64,000 nucleotides of DNA, from assembly GCA_964036045.1 (NCBI GenBank), contig OZ038390.1, positions 873,001 through 937,000 on the forward strand. Reading direction: 5' to 3'. This document shows positions 20,410-32,171 of the stretch, piece by piece. The translations under genes and the position numbers were made by a program. The stretch's first letter is position 1, and each line of letters opens with the position of its first letter. The stretch comes from Eutreptiella sp. 'Long Island Sound 2002' (Eukaryota; Euglenozoa; Euglenophyceae; Eutreptiales; Eutreptiaceae). The notes under the pieces are model-generated. The model was not told the DNA's origin and ran no database searches. It worked only from the letters and a program-made list of their open reading frames with translations.

Positions 20410-20577
20410 AATCTTTTTTTTAGCGCGCAATCTTTTTTTTGAGCACGGAATCTTTTTTTTTAGCGCGGAATCTTTTTTTTAGCGCGTAATCTTTTTTTTT
20501 AGCGCGAAGTCTTTTTTTTTATGCTAGAAAAAAAGTTAAGTGCTAAAAAATAAGATTTCGCATCTAAAAAAAAAGGC
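20410..20577. repeat. T-run repeat array (ATCTTTTTTTTAGCGCG units)
   Basis: Five to six units of AATCTTTTTTTTAGCGCG followed by AGTGCTAAAAAATAAGATTTCGCATCT. It is the counterpart of the array at 16767-17010, in mostly inverted orientation. Confidence 0.7.
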
Positions 20578-20643
20578 TTGGATCCCAAAGACTAGGTGAG
20601 ACTGCTCCCCGTCATTTCCTTGATGATGAACTCTCAGGACAGT

Positions 20644-21385
20644 TCAGCAACTGGCTACTCACCCCATGAACTATTCATGGGGCGCCCAGTGTGGTTCGTA
20701 CACGCTCCCTATCCTGAAGATTCCTACTCTACGTGAAGGAACAACAAGACAAGGTGGACAAGGCCAAGGCAATGCTCCAAAGAGTGAGGGAGCAACAGTG
20801 GACCAAGAAGAACAGACACCGAGTGGCTGCATCCTACCAAGAGGGTGACTCGGTGTTGGTGCACCAGAGTTGGCTACCTGCCTGGCCCCGTTCAACCAGT
20901 GATGATCCCTACTTTGGGCCCTACAAGATCCTGACTGTGGACGGTCAGCGCATCACTGTGCGGTGTTCTCCCCGACTAGGGGGGACCCTGGTGTGCGCAG
21001 CCCAGCAGCTGAAGCACTCCTACGACCCTGAGAACCTCTGTGGGGAAGAGTGGAAACCGAACGACGAAGAGATCGCCGCTAGCCCCATGGAAGTAGAGGG
21101 GAACTCCCCGACATGAACACTGAGGAGATGGCCAAGGAAGGCTTCTACATAGTGAAGTCTATCCTCCGACACCGCTACCGCCAAGGGTGGCGATTCCTCA
21201 CCCTCTGGGAAGGGTTTGGAGTGGAGGAAGCTACCTGGGAACCCTTTTCTGCCTTTGTGCTCCTTGAGGGACGCCTAAACTCCGTTCTGGTTGACTACTT
21301 GTCCCACAACAACCTAGGAGAGTTGTTGAGGCTCGCTGAGACACTTGCCTTGCAGAAGAAGCCTAGAGATACTCTTAGGTACTGA
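20644..21385 (+). pseudogene. Ty3/gypsy chromovirus 3' end: integrase C-terminus and chromodomain
   Basis: Three linked frames. 20644-20733 encodes the end of the integrase core (SATGYSPHELFMGRPVWF). A one-base shift at about 20733 leads to the integrase C-terminal domain (GDSVLVHQSWLP...PYFGPYKIL). A further ORF from 21113 holds a chromodomain (FYIVKSILRHRYRQG, then LWEGFGVEEATWEPFSAF). This order is diagnostic of chromoviruses, where the chromodomain guides insertion into marked chromatin. Everything upstream (RT, protease, gag) is absent, so it is a truncated copy. Confidence 0.8.
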
Positions 21386-24111
21386 ACCCTTCCTATACCT
21401 GCCTATGTATGTGTCAGTGTGCTGAGCCTGAGGACCTAAGAGTAAGCTGCAGAAGTGGTGTTTTAATTATACCCAAGTCTGCAGCTTTGCTGAACCCGGC
21501 GGATGTCTTTACACGGTGCGATGGGGTACGCCCCACGTCTCTCTGCCCCTAGGTGCCCAATTTTTGTGCTGGCACCAAACATCGTTGGGGGAATACCCAG
21601 CGCTAACACCAAGGTATTGGTTTTGTCTATCTACCTACCTACTACAGGGGAGGGGTGGCCACAAGCTACGAGGCATGAAAAAGCCTGTTTGCTAAGCGGC
21701 CAAAACCTGGACTGCCACTGCAATTGCCCACCAAAAACCCTGATAAAATTTCAGCAAACAGGCGGGACAGTGACACACTCACTACAGGTCCTACACACTC
21801 TGCTGTGGCACCAGCCCTCGGAGGATGAGCGAACCCTGCCGTGCTCTAGCCTTCACCGAGGACTGCCACACCTAAACCCACACGCTACTTGGCGGCGTTC
21901 ATGAAGAAGACTGAGGCCCTAGTGGCCCACCTCTGAAATTGCCAGAGAACACGGCGCTATTAAGCAGTTGTGGCCTAACAGGGGCGTCACTACACGTTTC
22001 TCTGCTAGGGCTTGGAGGGAAGGACTGCTCTGTTCGCGTGCACAGCGTGAGTACCTGTTGTCCATGAAGAAGACGTTATTTTTCCCACTGGTGATGGTGT
22101 GATCAGCGCCCCTGTTTAGAAGGGTTTTGCAGTGACACCAATTCACCCTGAACCTTTCCCACCTGAGAGAGTCACATGCAAAAAGGTTTGGCCCTGCAAC
22201 CTAACAGGCCTCGCCGTATTATACGGGTCTCCGACTTGAAAATAATTGACTATTGCCAAACCTTTCTATCAAGCAAGCAAGGTTATGGAACTCCACCCGT
22301 TCTCATAAAGAACGTAGGGCGGAGCCCCAGGGTAACCTAAGCAAGGGTTATACCGAGCGCACCACGCATGGCCTGCCCTTTAATGCGTCATATGCATGCA
22401 CAAGGTCGAGTGCCTGGTGCACTTCCGTGCACTTTTCCATTGATATATGTTTTTTGTGCACAGCCGTGCACTTGTCCTAAACACCTACATTTCTCAATCC
22501 CACCCCAATCTGTGTTCACGATCTCAGACTCTACCAGGGGGTGGCCCCTCCTCGGCTTACTCACCTTACCTACTGCTGAGGAGCGAGAGCAAAGGAGAGG
22601 AAAAACGAACACAACGAAACGAATCGAGTATGCACTCATGTGTATGTTCTAATCAGAGCTACAGAAAAAGGGAGGTTGTGGTGTAAGACCCGTTGTCACA
22701 GTTGCCCCGCTTTGCATCGCAAGGCAGGACCGGTAGCCCCCCCCCCCCCCGCTTTGCATCGCAAGGCGGGACCGGTAGCCCCCCCTGACAACCACTCCCT
22801 GGCCGAAGGCCATCTGTTTTGCCCTAATATAACCTCTGATCCCCTGTGATCTTCTAATCTATCCCTCTATCTTCCGTGTTTGCTACGACACGCGAATTTG
22901 TATGCCTAATCAGCGAAAACACGAGGAAGGCACTGTGCAAGCAATACCCGAAACCACGAAACACCTGTTGTTTTATTCTTTTTTATGAATTCTCAAATTT
23001 TTGATTCTTGAATATTCCTACAAGCAAGGGTGGAATCTCTACTTTTATAATTTCGTGTGTGTCTCTTCATTTCTTTATAACTACGTGACATACTGTTAAA
23101 ATCTTATTTTCTTTGGTTTTTCCGGTCGTGAATTAGGATGCGCCCCTGCGCGCCGCTTTTCTCGACGTATGAATCCAAGAATTTGAAAATTCCTGTGATG
23201 ACAAAAAAAGACATAAAAATGTGCATTTAATGCACATGGAGATTGTGGACAGGTATGTGCCCAAAGAAAAATTCTAGGCCGTCAACTGACGGATTGAGGT
23301 GTATCGGCGATCGTTGATCCGTAGCCAGGCCCTCATTCTGTTCAGATGTATGCCACCCCCCCCCCCCTTTAAGGACAGGACAGGTACATCCTGCAGTACG
23401 AGAGCGACCCAAAGCACAAGCCCTGACGGTGTCCTGCGTTGGGTTTTGCGTTTTGCCACTTGGAGGGAGGAATGCATGAGTACATGAAACGAATTGCGAC
23501 AGTGGTGGCCCCCACGGCACAAGGGAGGAGTAAGAAAAAGTGTATTTCCATGCCTAGGGTTAAGCTTTAGTTGTGATAGAGATGCCTAGAGGCATATTAC
23601 ATTTTTATCTTAGTATTGGCCCAACCAAAAGGGGGTGACAAAGCATTTTGACCTATAACTCCAAGCACTAAATCTAGGATGTTTTGTGGACCCCTGACCC
23701 CCCAACTATTTCGACATAAACACCATTTTCCTGAACAATTGAGGCGCTGCTCTGAGTTCACAGCTTTTACATTTTCCTATATTTTTTCATGAATGCTTAG
23801 CTATCCCACTGGTCTGCACCCTAGGGGGCTGGGTACCTCTTTTTGAGAGGTCGTGGGTTCAATACCCAGTCAGCCTAGCTAATTAGGAAGCTCCCATGTG
23901 ACATGGCAGTGACCTCGGTGCCACATGCCATGCCACCTCAGCACCTATAGGACTCAAAACAAAGAATGCACATCTCTAGATGGCACTACAAAGGAGAGAG
24001 TGCCCATGTGGGCAGATTTCCAATTATCTTTTCTAAATCTGTAGTCTTTGTGAGTTCCTTTGTGTAAATACACTGTCTATCTTTTCTCCATCGACTGCAG
24101 CCCTTCATGTT
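21386..24111. other. Chromovirus 3' flank, possible LTR remnant, no gene seen
   Basis: Downstream of the chromodomain stop the sequence is non-coding. A purine-poor, LTR-like segment contains a duplicated 34-bp unit (CCGCTTTGCATCGCAAGGC(A/G)GGACCGGTAGCC) at 22706-22740 and 22750-22786 around a C run. No clean TG...CA long terminal repeat pair could be defined, since only one side is present. From 22850 to 23700 the sequence is AT-richer with no features other than a C run at 23357. Confidence 0.4.
23796..23880 (+). other. tRNA-like structured segment
   Basis: GTGGGTTCAATACCCAG forms a T-arm-like hairpin with a B-box match, preceded by an ACCTCTTTTTGAGAGGT hairpin. The acceptor ends do not pair and no normal D-arm is found, so a real tRNA is unlikely. 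Most likely another tRNA-derived repeat. Confidence 0.35.
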
Positions 24112-26392
24112 GTGGATTTGATCCTGAATTTCATCCTTTGCATTGTGGGTACTTACGACCCTTTGGACTATCTTTTTATTTCACCAAAAACATTGGCAAG
24201 TGGAAAGCAAGGCATCACTAAGAAGCAACAGGAGCAAGCAAGAGCAGAATATAAAACAAACACATCAACAACATCATCAGTGAAAGCTATTCAAACTTTC
24301 TGTCATGCATGCGGCAAATGAGGGTATAACTACCAATGTACCCTTCAATTGTACACACCATATCCGTCCATTCTATGAATAACTGTAAGTCCTTAACTTT
24401 GCCAACGCCGGGCTCTCTGTAGAATTTTGGCCGTATCACAAGAAATGTACACCAAGGCAGGGTTTCAGGAAAGATTTGGGAAACGCAGCCGCTTGGGAAG
24501 ATACACACAAGGCAATGTGAATTACGGCATGATAGCAAGTGGAGTAATGCGGCGTACCCGGGGGGGAAGGGGATTGGACTAGGTTGTGGTGTAGTGGTTT
24601 CTGCTAGTGGTAGTTTTGCATGCTTAGCAGCATGGTACAGTGCGAGGACGATCCACCCTGGCTCCTTGAGCTTTAGAAAATGATACATCAATGTGTTTTC
24701 CGGATCACTCAACAATGATGCGTACTGCACTGCCGTGAAGGTATACCGGTGGCACACTTTTATGGCATGGTTCTTTCTATGCCATATACACCAAAAAAGA
24801 GGCAAGGGGTGCATCAGAGTCCGCATCGGCAGGTCACATTGGATTACATTTAGATGTTGTGTGCAGAGTGGGCGGTCAATCTGACAGCGACAACCATCGT
24901 CAATTGCTACCATTCACCAAGTGGCTAGCACCTTTCACCTTCTCTACACTTCTAGCTAACTTGTTGCCTGTATGCATTGGCGCATATGTGCGTAGGAGAA
25001 TTGGCTAGGTTTTGTTGTCGTATACTAGTGCACGCAATCGATCATTCAATGGATTGTTCATTTGATAGAAATGATCTACCATGAATGATTGTGGTAAAAT
25101 ACATGATTGGAGACATCACATCAATAAGATGCGAAAATCACTTTTGATCTGCTGTCTTGAAGGATCGAGACTCTGAACATTGCTGGCTTCAATGTCAATA
25201 CTTCACCGCCAAAGGTACTGCTCACCACTCTGTGTAAAGTCTTGCTCTTCTAGTGTAGCGGTTCATACCTTTGCTTTCCTTGCGCATCGGACAAAGAAAT
25301 GACCCAGAGTCCCATACAAGATTCAGCACATACAAAAAAGTATCCGAATTGTGATCTTGCTGCTTCGGCGCTACACACCTTGTTTTTTTTTTCAGCAACA
25401 TGGTGCGGGACTGTAGTTGGCTCTACCGTGGTTCCCGAACATAACAGCATGCACAGCACGTCATGCGGTACCTGCTCATAATCATTCTTGCTTTGAGAAA
25501 AAAAGCACACAATTCCTACGTCGGTCCACTCCTGCTAAGCTTAGATAGCCCTGACCACCAACTTTCGCATTGCTCCTCTACGAAAATAGCGCCCGCCAGT
25601 TCATCATGCGCCGCAATCCGGGCTTGCAGATGCGAAAACAACATCACTGTCCACTGCAGAACCAAACCCCCACATGCTGCAATGGAAAAACTTTGCAAAA
25701 CCATGGGCAACAACAAGCAAAACCAAGAGGAACAAAAGAAATACTACGAAAAAATGGGGCCAAGCTGAGGCAAGGCCAGTTTATTCGGGGCAAATGGGTG
25801 GGTAATAAAAAGGAACGCGGTGGCCCAAGGAAACAAACATGCTGCAAAAAAAGACCCTCCACACCACCTATACGGTGTAAAACAAAGACAGCAGCCCACA
25901 GCCGCTTCCACCCCTTTGAACGTTGAGTGGAAAGAGGTTGTATGTACAAAAAGCTTCAGAAAAAGATGAGATCAACGCGAGCACTCGCGGCCTTTGCAAA
26001 AAAAAAATGAGGAGAGAAACCCATGGAACAGGAGCGTGGACAAAACAGAATGTGGAGAGACAATGGAAAAGAAAAATGATGGAAAACGTGCGAGGTTGAA
26101 CAAGAATGTACAAATGTTTCTATGGTGCTTGTGTTGGTGGGACCATACTTGCACCTACTCTTGTCGCCCGTCTTCTTCAAAGATTCGGACAAACAAGATG
26201 CACATAACCACTTCATGGATCGATCAAGTAGTAAAAAAAAGACAAAAAAGAAAATGTAACCTGCCCAAAGGAGCTGGTAACAAGCGAAAATGTACCCTGG
26301 TTTCTCCTAGTTTCTCCAGTTTCTCTTCGGTTTTCCTACCCTCCCTTGCTCAAGCACGGTCGCAGTCCCAAAAATCAGGGTAAAACGGCTGT
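24112..26392. other. No supported gene; weak ORFs only
   Basis: A short plus frame (24112-24321) follows a good acceptor (TTTTCTCCATCGACTGCAG), and a 208-codon minus ORF (24287-24913) has mixed composition with no motif I recognise. Neither can be supported as a gene. The remainder is AT-rich non-coding DNA with A runs. Confidence 0.4.
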
Positions 26393-26668
26393 TCAGCGCC
26401 CTCGCTTGGACAAAGCCGTGCATGCGCGTGACACACGTGACAGCAAACGTTTGGGGGGGCCCTTAGATGGGGATGGCAATGGGCTGCGAATGGGGAAGAG
26501 CACTTCCTCAAAAGCGGCATTATGCTCAATCTCCTTCCCATTCCGCATGTCCTTCAAATGGATGTATTTGTCCCCATAACGAGAGGGACCAAAAATATTG
26601 GCAGACACATGTTCCCTAGTGCTTCGAATGTACGTGACAGCCATGCCGGGAATAACATTGTTAGTCAT
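26393..26668 (-). CDS. Small ORF, possible transposon-associated module
   Basis: A 91-codon frame whose first 60 residues look like a folded beta-rich module (PGMAVTYIRSTREHVSANIF, then GDKYIHLKDMRNGKEIEHN), followed by a Pro/Ser/Arg tail. A TTTTCAG acceptor-like site precedes its first ATG. I vaguely associate this kind of module with algal transposon proteins but cannot name it. The DNA coding the tail is partly duplicated about 470 bp away (26820-26895). Confidence 0.35.
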   Translation of the reverse strand: MTNNVIPGMAVTYIRSTREHVSANIFGPSRYGDKYIHLKDMRNGKEIEHNAAFEEVLFPIRSPLPSPSKGPPKRLLSRVSRACTALSKRGR

Positions 26669-29600
26669 TGCTGAAAATCACATCAGAACAAACAGCATGG
26701 GGTTGCAATGTGTGGTACAGTGTTGTTATGAACACAATGCACTATCACAAACACGACTGAGCCCCTCTTTCCCTGTACAAACACTCTACAAACACCCAAT
26801 CCTCCATTCTGGACCACAAAAACAACGGTCCCAAAATTTCCTCAAAACAGCGGTTCAACGCCCACCCTCTGCTTATTAGACAAGGCCGTGCATGCGCAAA
26901 GGGGGGGACCATGAGGCAACGGATACTGGGCTCGCATACGCCCCCGTGTCATAGGCGCATGGTCATCACCACACTCAGTTCAATGTTTTGCCTTGCTGCA
27001 CGCAAAAGGGGGGGGGGGTAGTTCTTCCTGGCTTTCACTGGTTGTCCCCTGGTTTTTCCATCAGTGTGTCGCCATGCACAAAACTTCATACTTTTGCTTT
27101 AGTCCGCCAACGGAAAAACCAAAGCATTTACTCTCCAGTGCCAAAGCAACGCCACCATGGATGCCTGTGCAGCGCAAAACAAGCATCCACCTGCAAAAAC
27201 GGAACTTCACGGATTTGTGACACCTCACAAACAAAAGCTGAACAAACCTGCACTTGGGGGGAAAAAGTTTAAAAACCTTGAGCACAAAACTGGAGCTGCA
27301 TGGTTTGCCTTGTTTTTGACTAGAGAACTGCCTGGCATTTTGAAACAGCCACAATCCACCTGGCGCACAATGGAGCTCCACCCAGAGGCATTTTTCAGGC
27401 TGGTGTGCATCTCCAAATACTTAACAACCATGCAAAACCAAACTCAACCCTCACTTCCACATGCAATATAATAAAAGACAGCAGACACCATCAATGTGTC
27501 CAGCACTTGGCAGCAGTCCCTTTCCAATTCCATTATGTGGGATAGTTATTTTGCAAATAGAGAACAACACAGCGAGGGCTGAAAAATGGGTTAGCAATTC
27601 CATCACAGAGCCCTCAGCAATATTGAAAAGTTGTTCTTTTTCAAGGTTCCAAATATGTGCTGTGTGTGCTATAGTGCGACACTAGCCTCTACAGCACTTC
27701 CTTCGCACAACCACACAGAAGATTCCATGCTGCTGGTTGCTTTACATCATATCATCTTGCTTTGTGCAGTCAATGCTCCTGACCATGCATGCAACATGGA
27801 ACAACAAAAAATCACAGTATATGAATGTTGCCAAACATGTTTAGCTTCCTAACAGTTGGCAACCACTTACACCCTAAGCAGACGGTACCAAATTAGCATC
27901 CAAGCACAGTTTGCAGACATGCCCTGACAAACCTTCCGACATGCTGAAATCAAAGCCGCCGCAGACTAGTAGAACATGCCATGCACTTATTGCAAATGCT
28001 GTACCTCTTCGGGGGGGCACAAAACCACAACCGTCTCTGCTCGTATTGGATGTGACAGAATCACATCGAAATTTTCTGTGTTTGCTGACAATCTTGCACC
28101 AGCAAACAAGAATACACTCTTTTGAACACTATCTGTTGCTGCTACGTTTGACAGCAGCCAACCAATTGAAACAGCCGGTTGGTCACATGTGGCACAGAGG
28201 GGCTGCAGCACCATGCAAGGGGCCAGGTGCCTGCTGGGAGGGGGCGGTCTGCTGATTTATCTGCCAACAAATGGGGCCAGCAAGACCCACCCATCTGTGC
28301 TTCATACATCAGGTAGAGGGACTATGTTGGAGAAAATCAAAACATTCACCAGCATCACTTGTAATATCAGTAACAGATTTGTTTAGGTGCATGTACTCCC
28401 GGTCCCCTATTGCAACACAATCATAGGACTACCAAACCACATAGAATGACCAGACATTATGTCATCGGATGTGGTGGACCGTGCAAGACAAACACGCAGA
28501 GGGGAGGTTTTTAGACACGCGACTCCTTAAGTGTACGGCATACATGTTAGTCGTTTTGAAAAGAATGCTTGATGGAGCTGGTGTTGGGTCAAATGGACCA
28601 TGAGCGTCAAAATTTGGGGACAAGGTGGTTTGTTTGGGAAACACTTGAAACACAATACACTGAAAAACAATATTTCTTGCCCCACACCAAGCCAAAAGGC
28701 AAGACTGTTCTGCGGAATTGAAGGTTCTTTAATTGCCACACCTCTGCAGATATTGGGGTATTGGCAAGGGATGAATTGGTCAGGAGCAGGATGAAGAAAA
28801 GGACAGGGATGGACAGAACGAGAACAGTGGGTTACCCAGGAATCATGCACCAAATGGTGAAAACGAGTAAATTATGTGTTCAACTTGTGTTTTGGACCTG
28901 TGTGCACACGCACCAATTGCCACGTGCTCTGCCGCAGGGTTGTTTTGCGTCACACTGAATATTCTCGTGTTTGTACCTGTGGCAGTCCTTCCTCGCCCAT
29001 GGCAGTTCTTGGGTCTGGGTCTGGGTTGTGCTTTCAGGTCCCTCCCCCACCCTCCTGGTGTCGCTTGTTTCCGCGCCACCGTCCGTCCCACGCTGCTGTG
29101 TTTATGTACGCTCCCCCTTGCCAGAACAGCAGTAGAAGCACTGAAAATTACGGCAACAACACCTCCTGTTGTTCTAACAAGGGCACCGTTTGCGCACACT
29201 GTGAAAAGACACAAGCAGCAAAGCAATGCATCATTGAGGCCTGGAGAGCCATGAAGGGAGGGGAAAAAGTGGCAGGACAGTGATCAGTATCCCTGAAATA
29301 CCATTCCCAGCCCCGAAAGATAAGAAAGACTGGATCTTCACGGACAACCAGAAAAAGGATTCGCCAACTTCCACGGTTCCAAAAATTGCAGCAACAGTTC
29401 CTGGTGTTCCTCTGGCAAGGGCGCTGTTCCCATAAGGGGGATGAGGGGGGGGGGGGAGGAACACCTGACCTCTGGCAATTCTGGCTCCCTATCTGGCAAC
29501 TCCGTAGGGCCACTCCTCTTCCTCCTCGGCCCTCTGACCCCTTGTCTGTGCTCTCCGCGCAGTCGGCCGTGGGCGCTTCTCTGTGCCTCTTGATTGTCTG

Positions 29601-31876
29601 TGTGTGGAAAGATGCGGGTGGATAGCTGTCCACGCAGGTTGCGCTGTCTTCTCTTTTTCGCCGCTGAGAATGAGGCACCGCATGCATGGGTGGTACCCTC
29701 CTTGTGAGTTCAGTTGATAGGGGGATGCAGTGGACAGACTGTGGCAGCAGAACTGCAGATCACACACGAGCCTGTGCCCTAAATGACACAGCAAACTTCT
29801 GCAACCAGAGGGAAATTGCCCTGCCACACCCATTCATCATTTGCAGTCGTTATCCCTCCTGCATTTCATCCTGTCAGAAAAATACCCCCTTGCCCAAACA
29901 ATGTCGGGCCGTCTCTAAATGGCTTGCAACTCTTATGTGAGCACACGTCTAGTTTCTCTTTACCTCTTTACCTCTTTACCTTTTTACCTCTTTACCTCTA
30001 TACACCTCTAGTTTCACGTTTCGTGGTACTGGAGCCTTCCTTTCTGCAGCGATAAACCACCTTGGAAACCAAACAATGTAATGCCGCCCAGCAATCCATG
30101 AAGCAATCACAGGCTATGGAAGACTGTAGCCCACGTTGAACTCCTGCATATGTACACTGGCAGGGCACATGAATCAATTGGGCCGAGCAGCTGCTACCAC
30201 GCCAGGTACAGGAATGCAGGGGCTGGTTCGGGCCAAAGGTGGTCAAACCCAAATCACTGCAAACCCCTGGTTTGCACCAGGTGCATTCGTCATCGCTGCT
30301 TAAAGCTGCGTACATTGGCAAGAGTACTAATAAGAAAAACTGTACAGCAACAAAAAAAAATTATCCTCGGCATCCCAGAGAGTTGTGCTCTGGGTGTGAG
30401 ATGAAATATGTCTGCTGGAAAGAGTACCGCCTTCGATCAGTGCATGCAATGCAGCCACACCAAACAAGGAAATGATCTGCATGATTTCACACGCCATGAA
30501 ATACATGCGTGTCCCAGCAAATGAAGAGGAAACCGTACGTTTGATCGTATCTGCACTTCTACGGTCTTCAATAATATAGGCTTACAGTCTAGTAAGGTTC
30601 CAGGGGCAAAAGCAGAATCTAGCAGGGGAAAGGGGAGGGCACAACCACATCTAATGAGATCTGTGGGATACCCTTCACTCCCAATAAAGGACAGGTGGAA
30701 GAGAGCAGAACTCGTCTGAAAGAAAGAAAATTACACAGGAACTGTGGAGCTGGATGTGTGCAGATGATAACAAAAGTAAAGAGTGGTGGTTGCAATGGGG
30801 CGTAATTGGCGATGTGCCACTGAACCTTGTGGAACAAACAATGGGAAGTCGTCACTGACAACTGAAGAAGCGAGAAAATTTGCTGGACAGACCACATAGG
30901 GTGCCCTAGGATGCACGTGTTGCAGCACTCAATCAGCTTCTCTGCCACAAACGTAAATCCAGTAATGAATGTCTCAGTGTGGTTTCCATTTGAAATTGAA
31001 TTTTACAACGTCTGATGTGGCTTTAAGAAACCGCACAGAAAATTTGGTTCTCACCGTAGCTGATGCGGCGCAGCAAACTCTGAAATAAGAGTGACTTTGC
31101 AGTGCCAAGGCCAGATCCATGGACTGCTTGGTCCAGAACATGCAATCTCAGGACACCCAACCCCCCTGCCCCCTTTGGTCTTTCTGTGTTCTCAGGTACA
31201 TCCTGGTCCACCCTTGATCTTGGGGCATAGCTCCATGTCGTCAAAACATCAAATGGGGTGCTTGTCCCTTTGCCATCCGATACCCCTTTCTACTGCGCCT
31301 TCATGGCATATCTGTCCTCCAACGCGTGTGCAGAGCAGAGCAAGGCCCAACGCGTTTTCTGATTGTGACCAATCAAGTTGTCAGCAGGACTTGGTTGCCT
31401 AGAAAAGAAGAGGGGGGGGGGGGGCTGGAATCCGGTCTGCACGGGCCTATTTACCCCGCCCTCCCTGCATGACGAATGAGTCTGGAGGCCCCCAGGGCGG
31501 GATCAATGGTCCATAAGACAGACTGAATGTCCCCACCACAGACAATTCCATTCATTAGTCCAGACAGTATCAATCTGTTCATGTGTCCCATTCTTGGTTT
31601 GGGGAGGGGGGGGGGGCTAGTGTGGTAGGTTACACCTCGCCACTTCCCCCATCCTTTGCCCGTCCTCAGCCCATGCCTCCATGGCTGTGCAACCCCGGCT
31701 GTTTCGGGGAGAAACGAAAGGGCTACCCAACCCCCTACCGTCATGAGGGAAACTGGAATGGCGACGTAACCATGCTGGATGGGGACCTCTAGAGTGGATA
31801 GGAACGAAACAAAGCAGATGAGCATGTGCATAATGGCTTCATCCAAAAATTATTCTGGTACGTTTGGCACCAACCT
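26669..31876. other. Long gene-poor stretch
   Basis: No gene that I can support. Simple features: G/C runs at 27007, 29445, 31412, 31604; an 80-bp relative of the 26350-26420 segment at 26820-26895; a 10-bp tandem repeat (TTTACCTCTT) at 29953-30003. Composition is mixed and the short frames have no motifs. Confidence 0.45.
29953..30003. repeat. 10-bp tandem repeat (TTTACCTCTT, five copies)
   Basis: Five consecutive CTCTTTACCT units with one C-to-T change, in otherwise non-coding sequence. Confidence 0.8.
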
Positions 31877-32171
31877 TCAAACAGGCTCCAGGCCCTGACC
31901 TAGGTGCACCACCTTGCACCTTAAGGGGCAGTGGAGAGGGGAGGGGTGGGAACGGTTGACAGAAACCGGAGTCCCCGGAGGCGGGCGGGGGGGGGGGGGG
32001 TCCCAGCAATTGCGGGCCGCACTTTCGTGGAAGTTCCTGGACCTCCGAAGAACTGTCAAGGGAAAGGGAGTGGGGAGTGCTTGGCAGGGCATACTCACCA
32101 CGGCTGCTAATTAACAACACCACCCCAGCCGTTTCTGTGGGCGCCTTCACCACTGTTGCAGCCGACGGTAC
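31877..32171 (-). CDS. Possible last exons of the split gene
   Basis: 32171-32099 lies between AACAAACAAACAG and a perfect donor CCGTG/GTGAGT. A pyrimidine-rich acceptor (CTCCCTTTCCCTTGACAG) then opens 32052-31877, which keeps phase and ends in TGA. Together they add 82 residues, Pro/Arg-rich at the end. Confidence 0.4.

Noticed and set aside
24112-24321. Short plus exon after a good acceptor
   Set aside because: No partner exons or recognisable protein; a single splice-like site is weak evidence.
24287-24913. 208-codon minus ORF as a gene
   Set aside because: No motif, no clear splice context and no relation to neighbours.
28874-29940. Overlapping ORFs of 80-180 codons on both strands
   Set aside because: Low-complexity, mutually contradictory frames; no coding signature.
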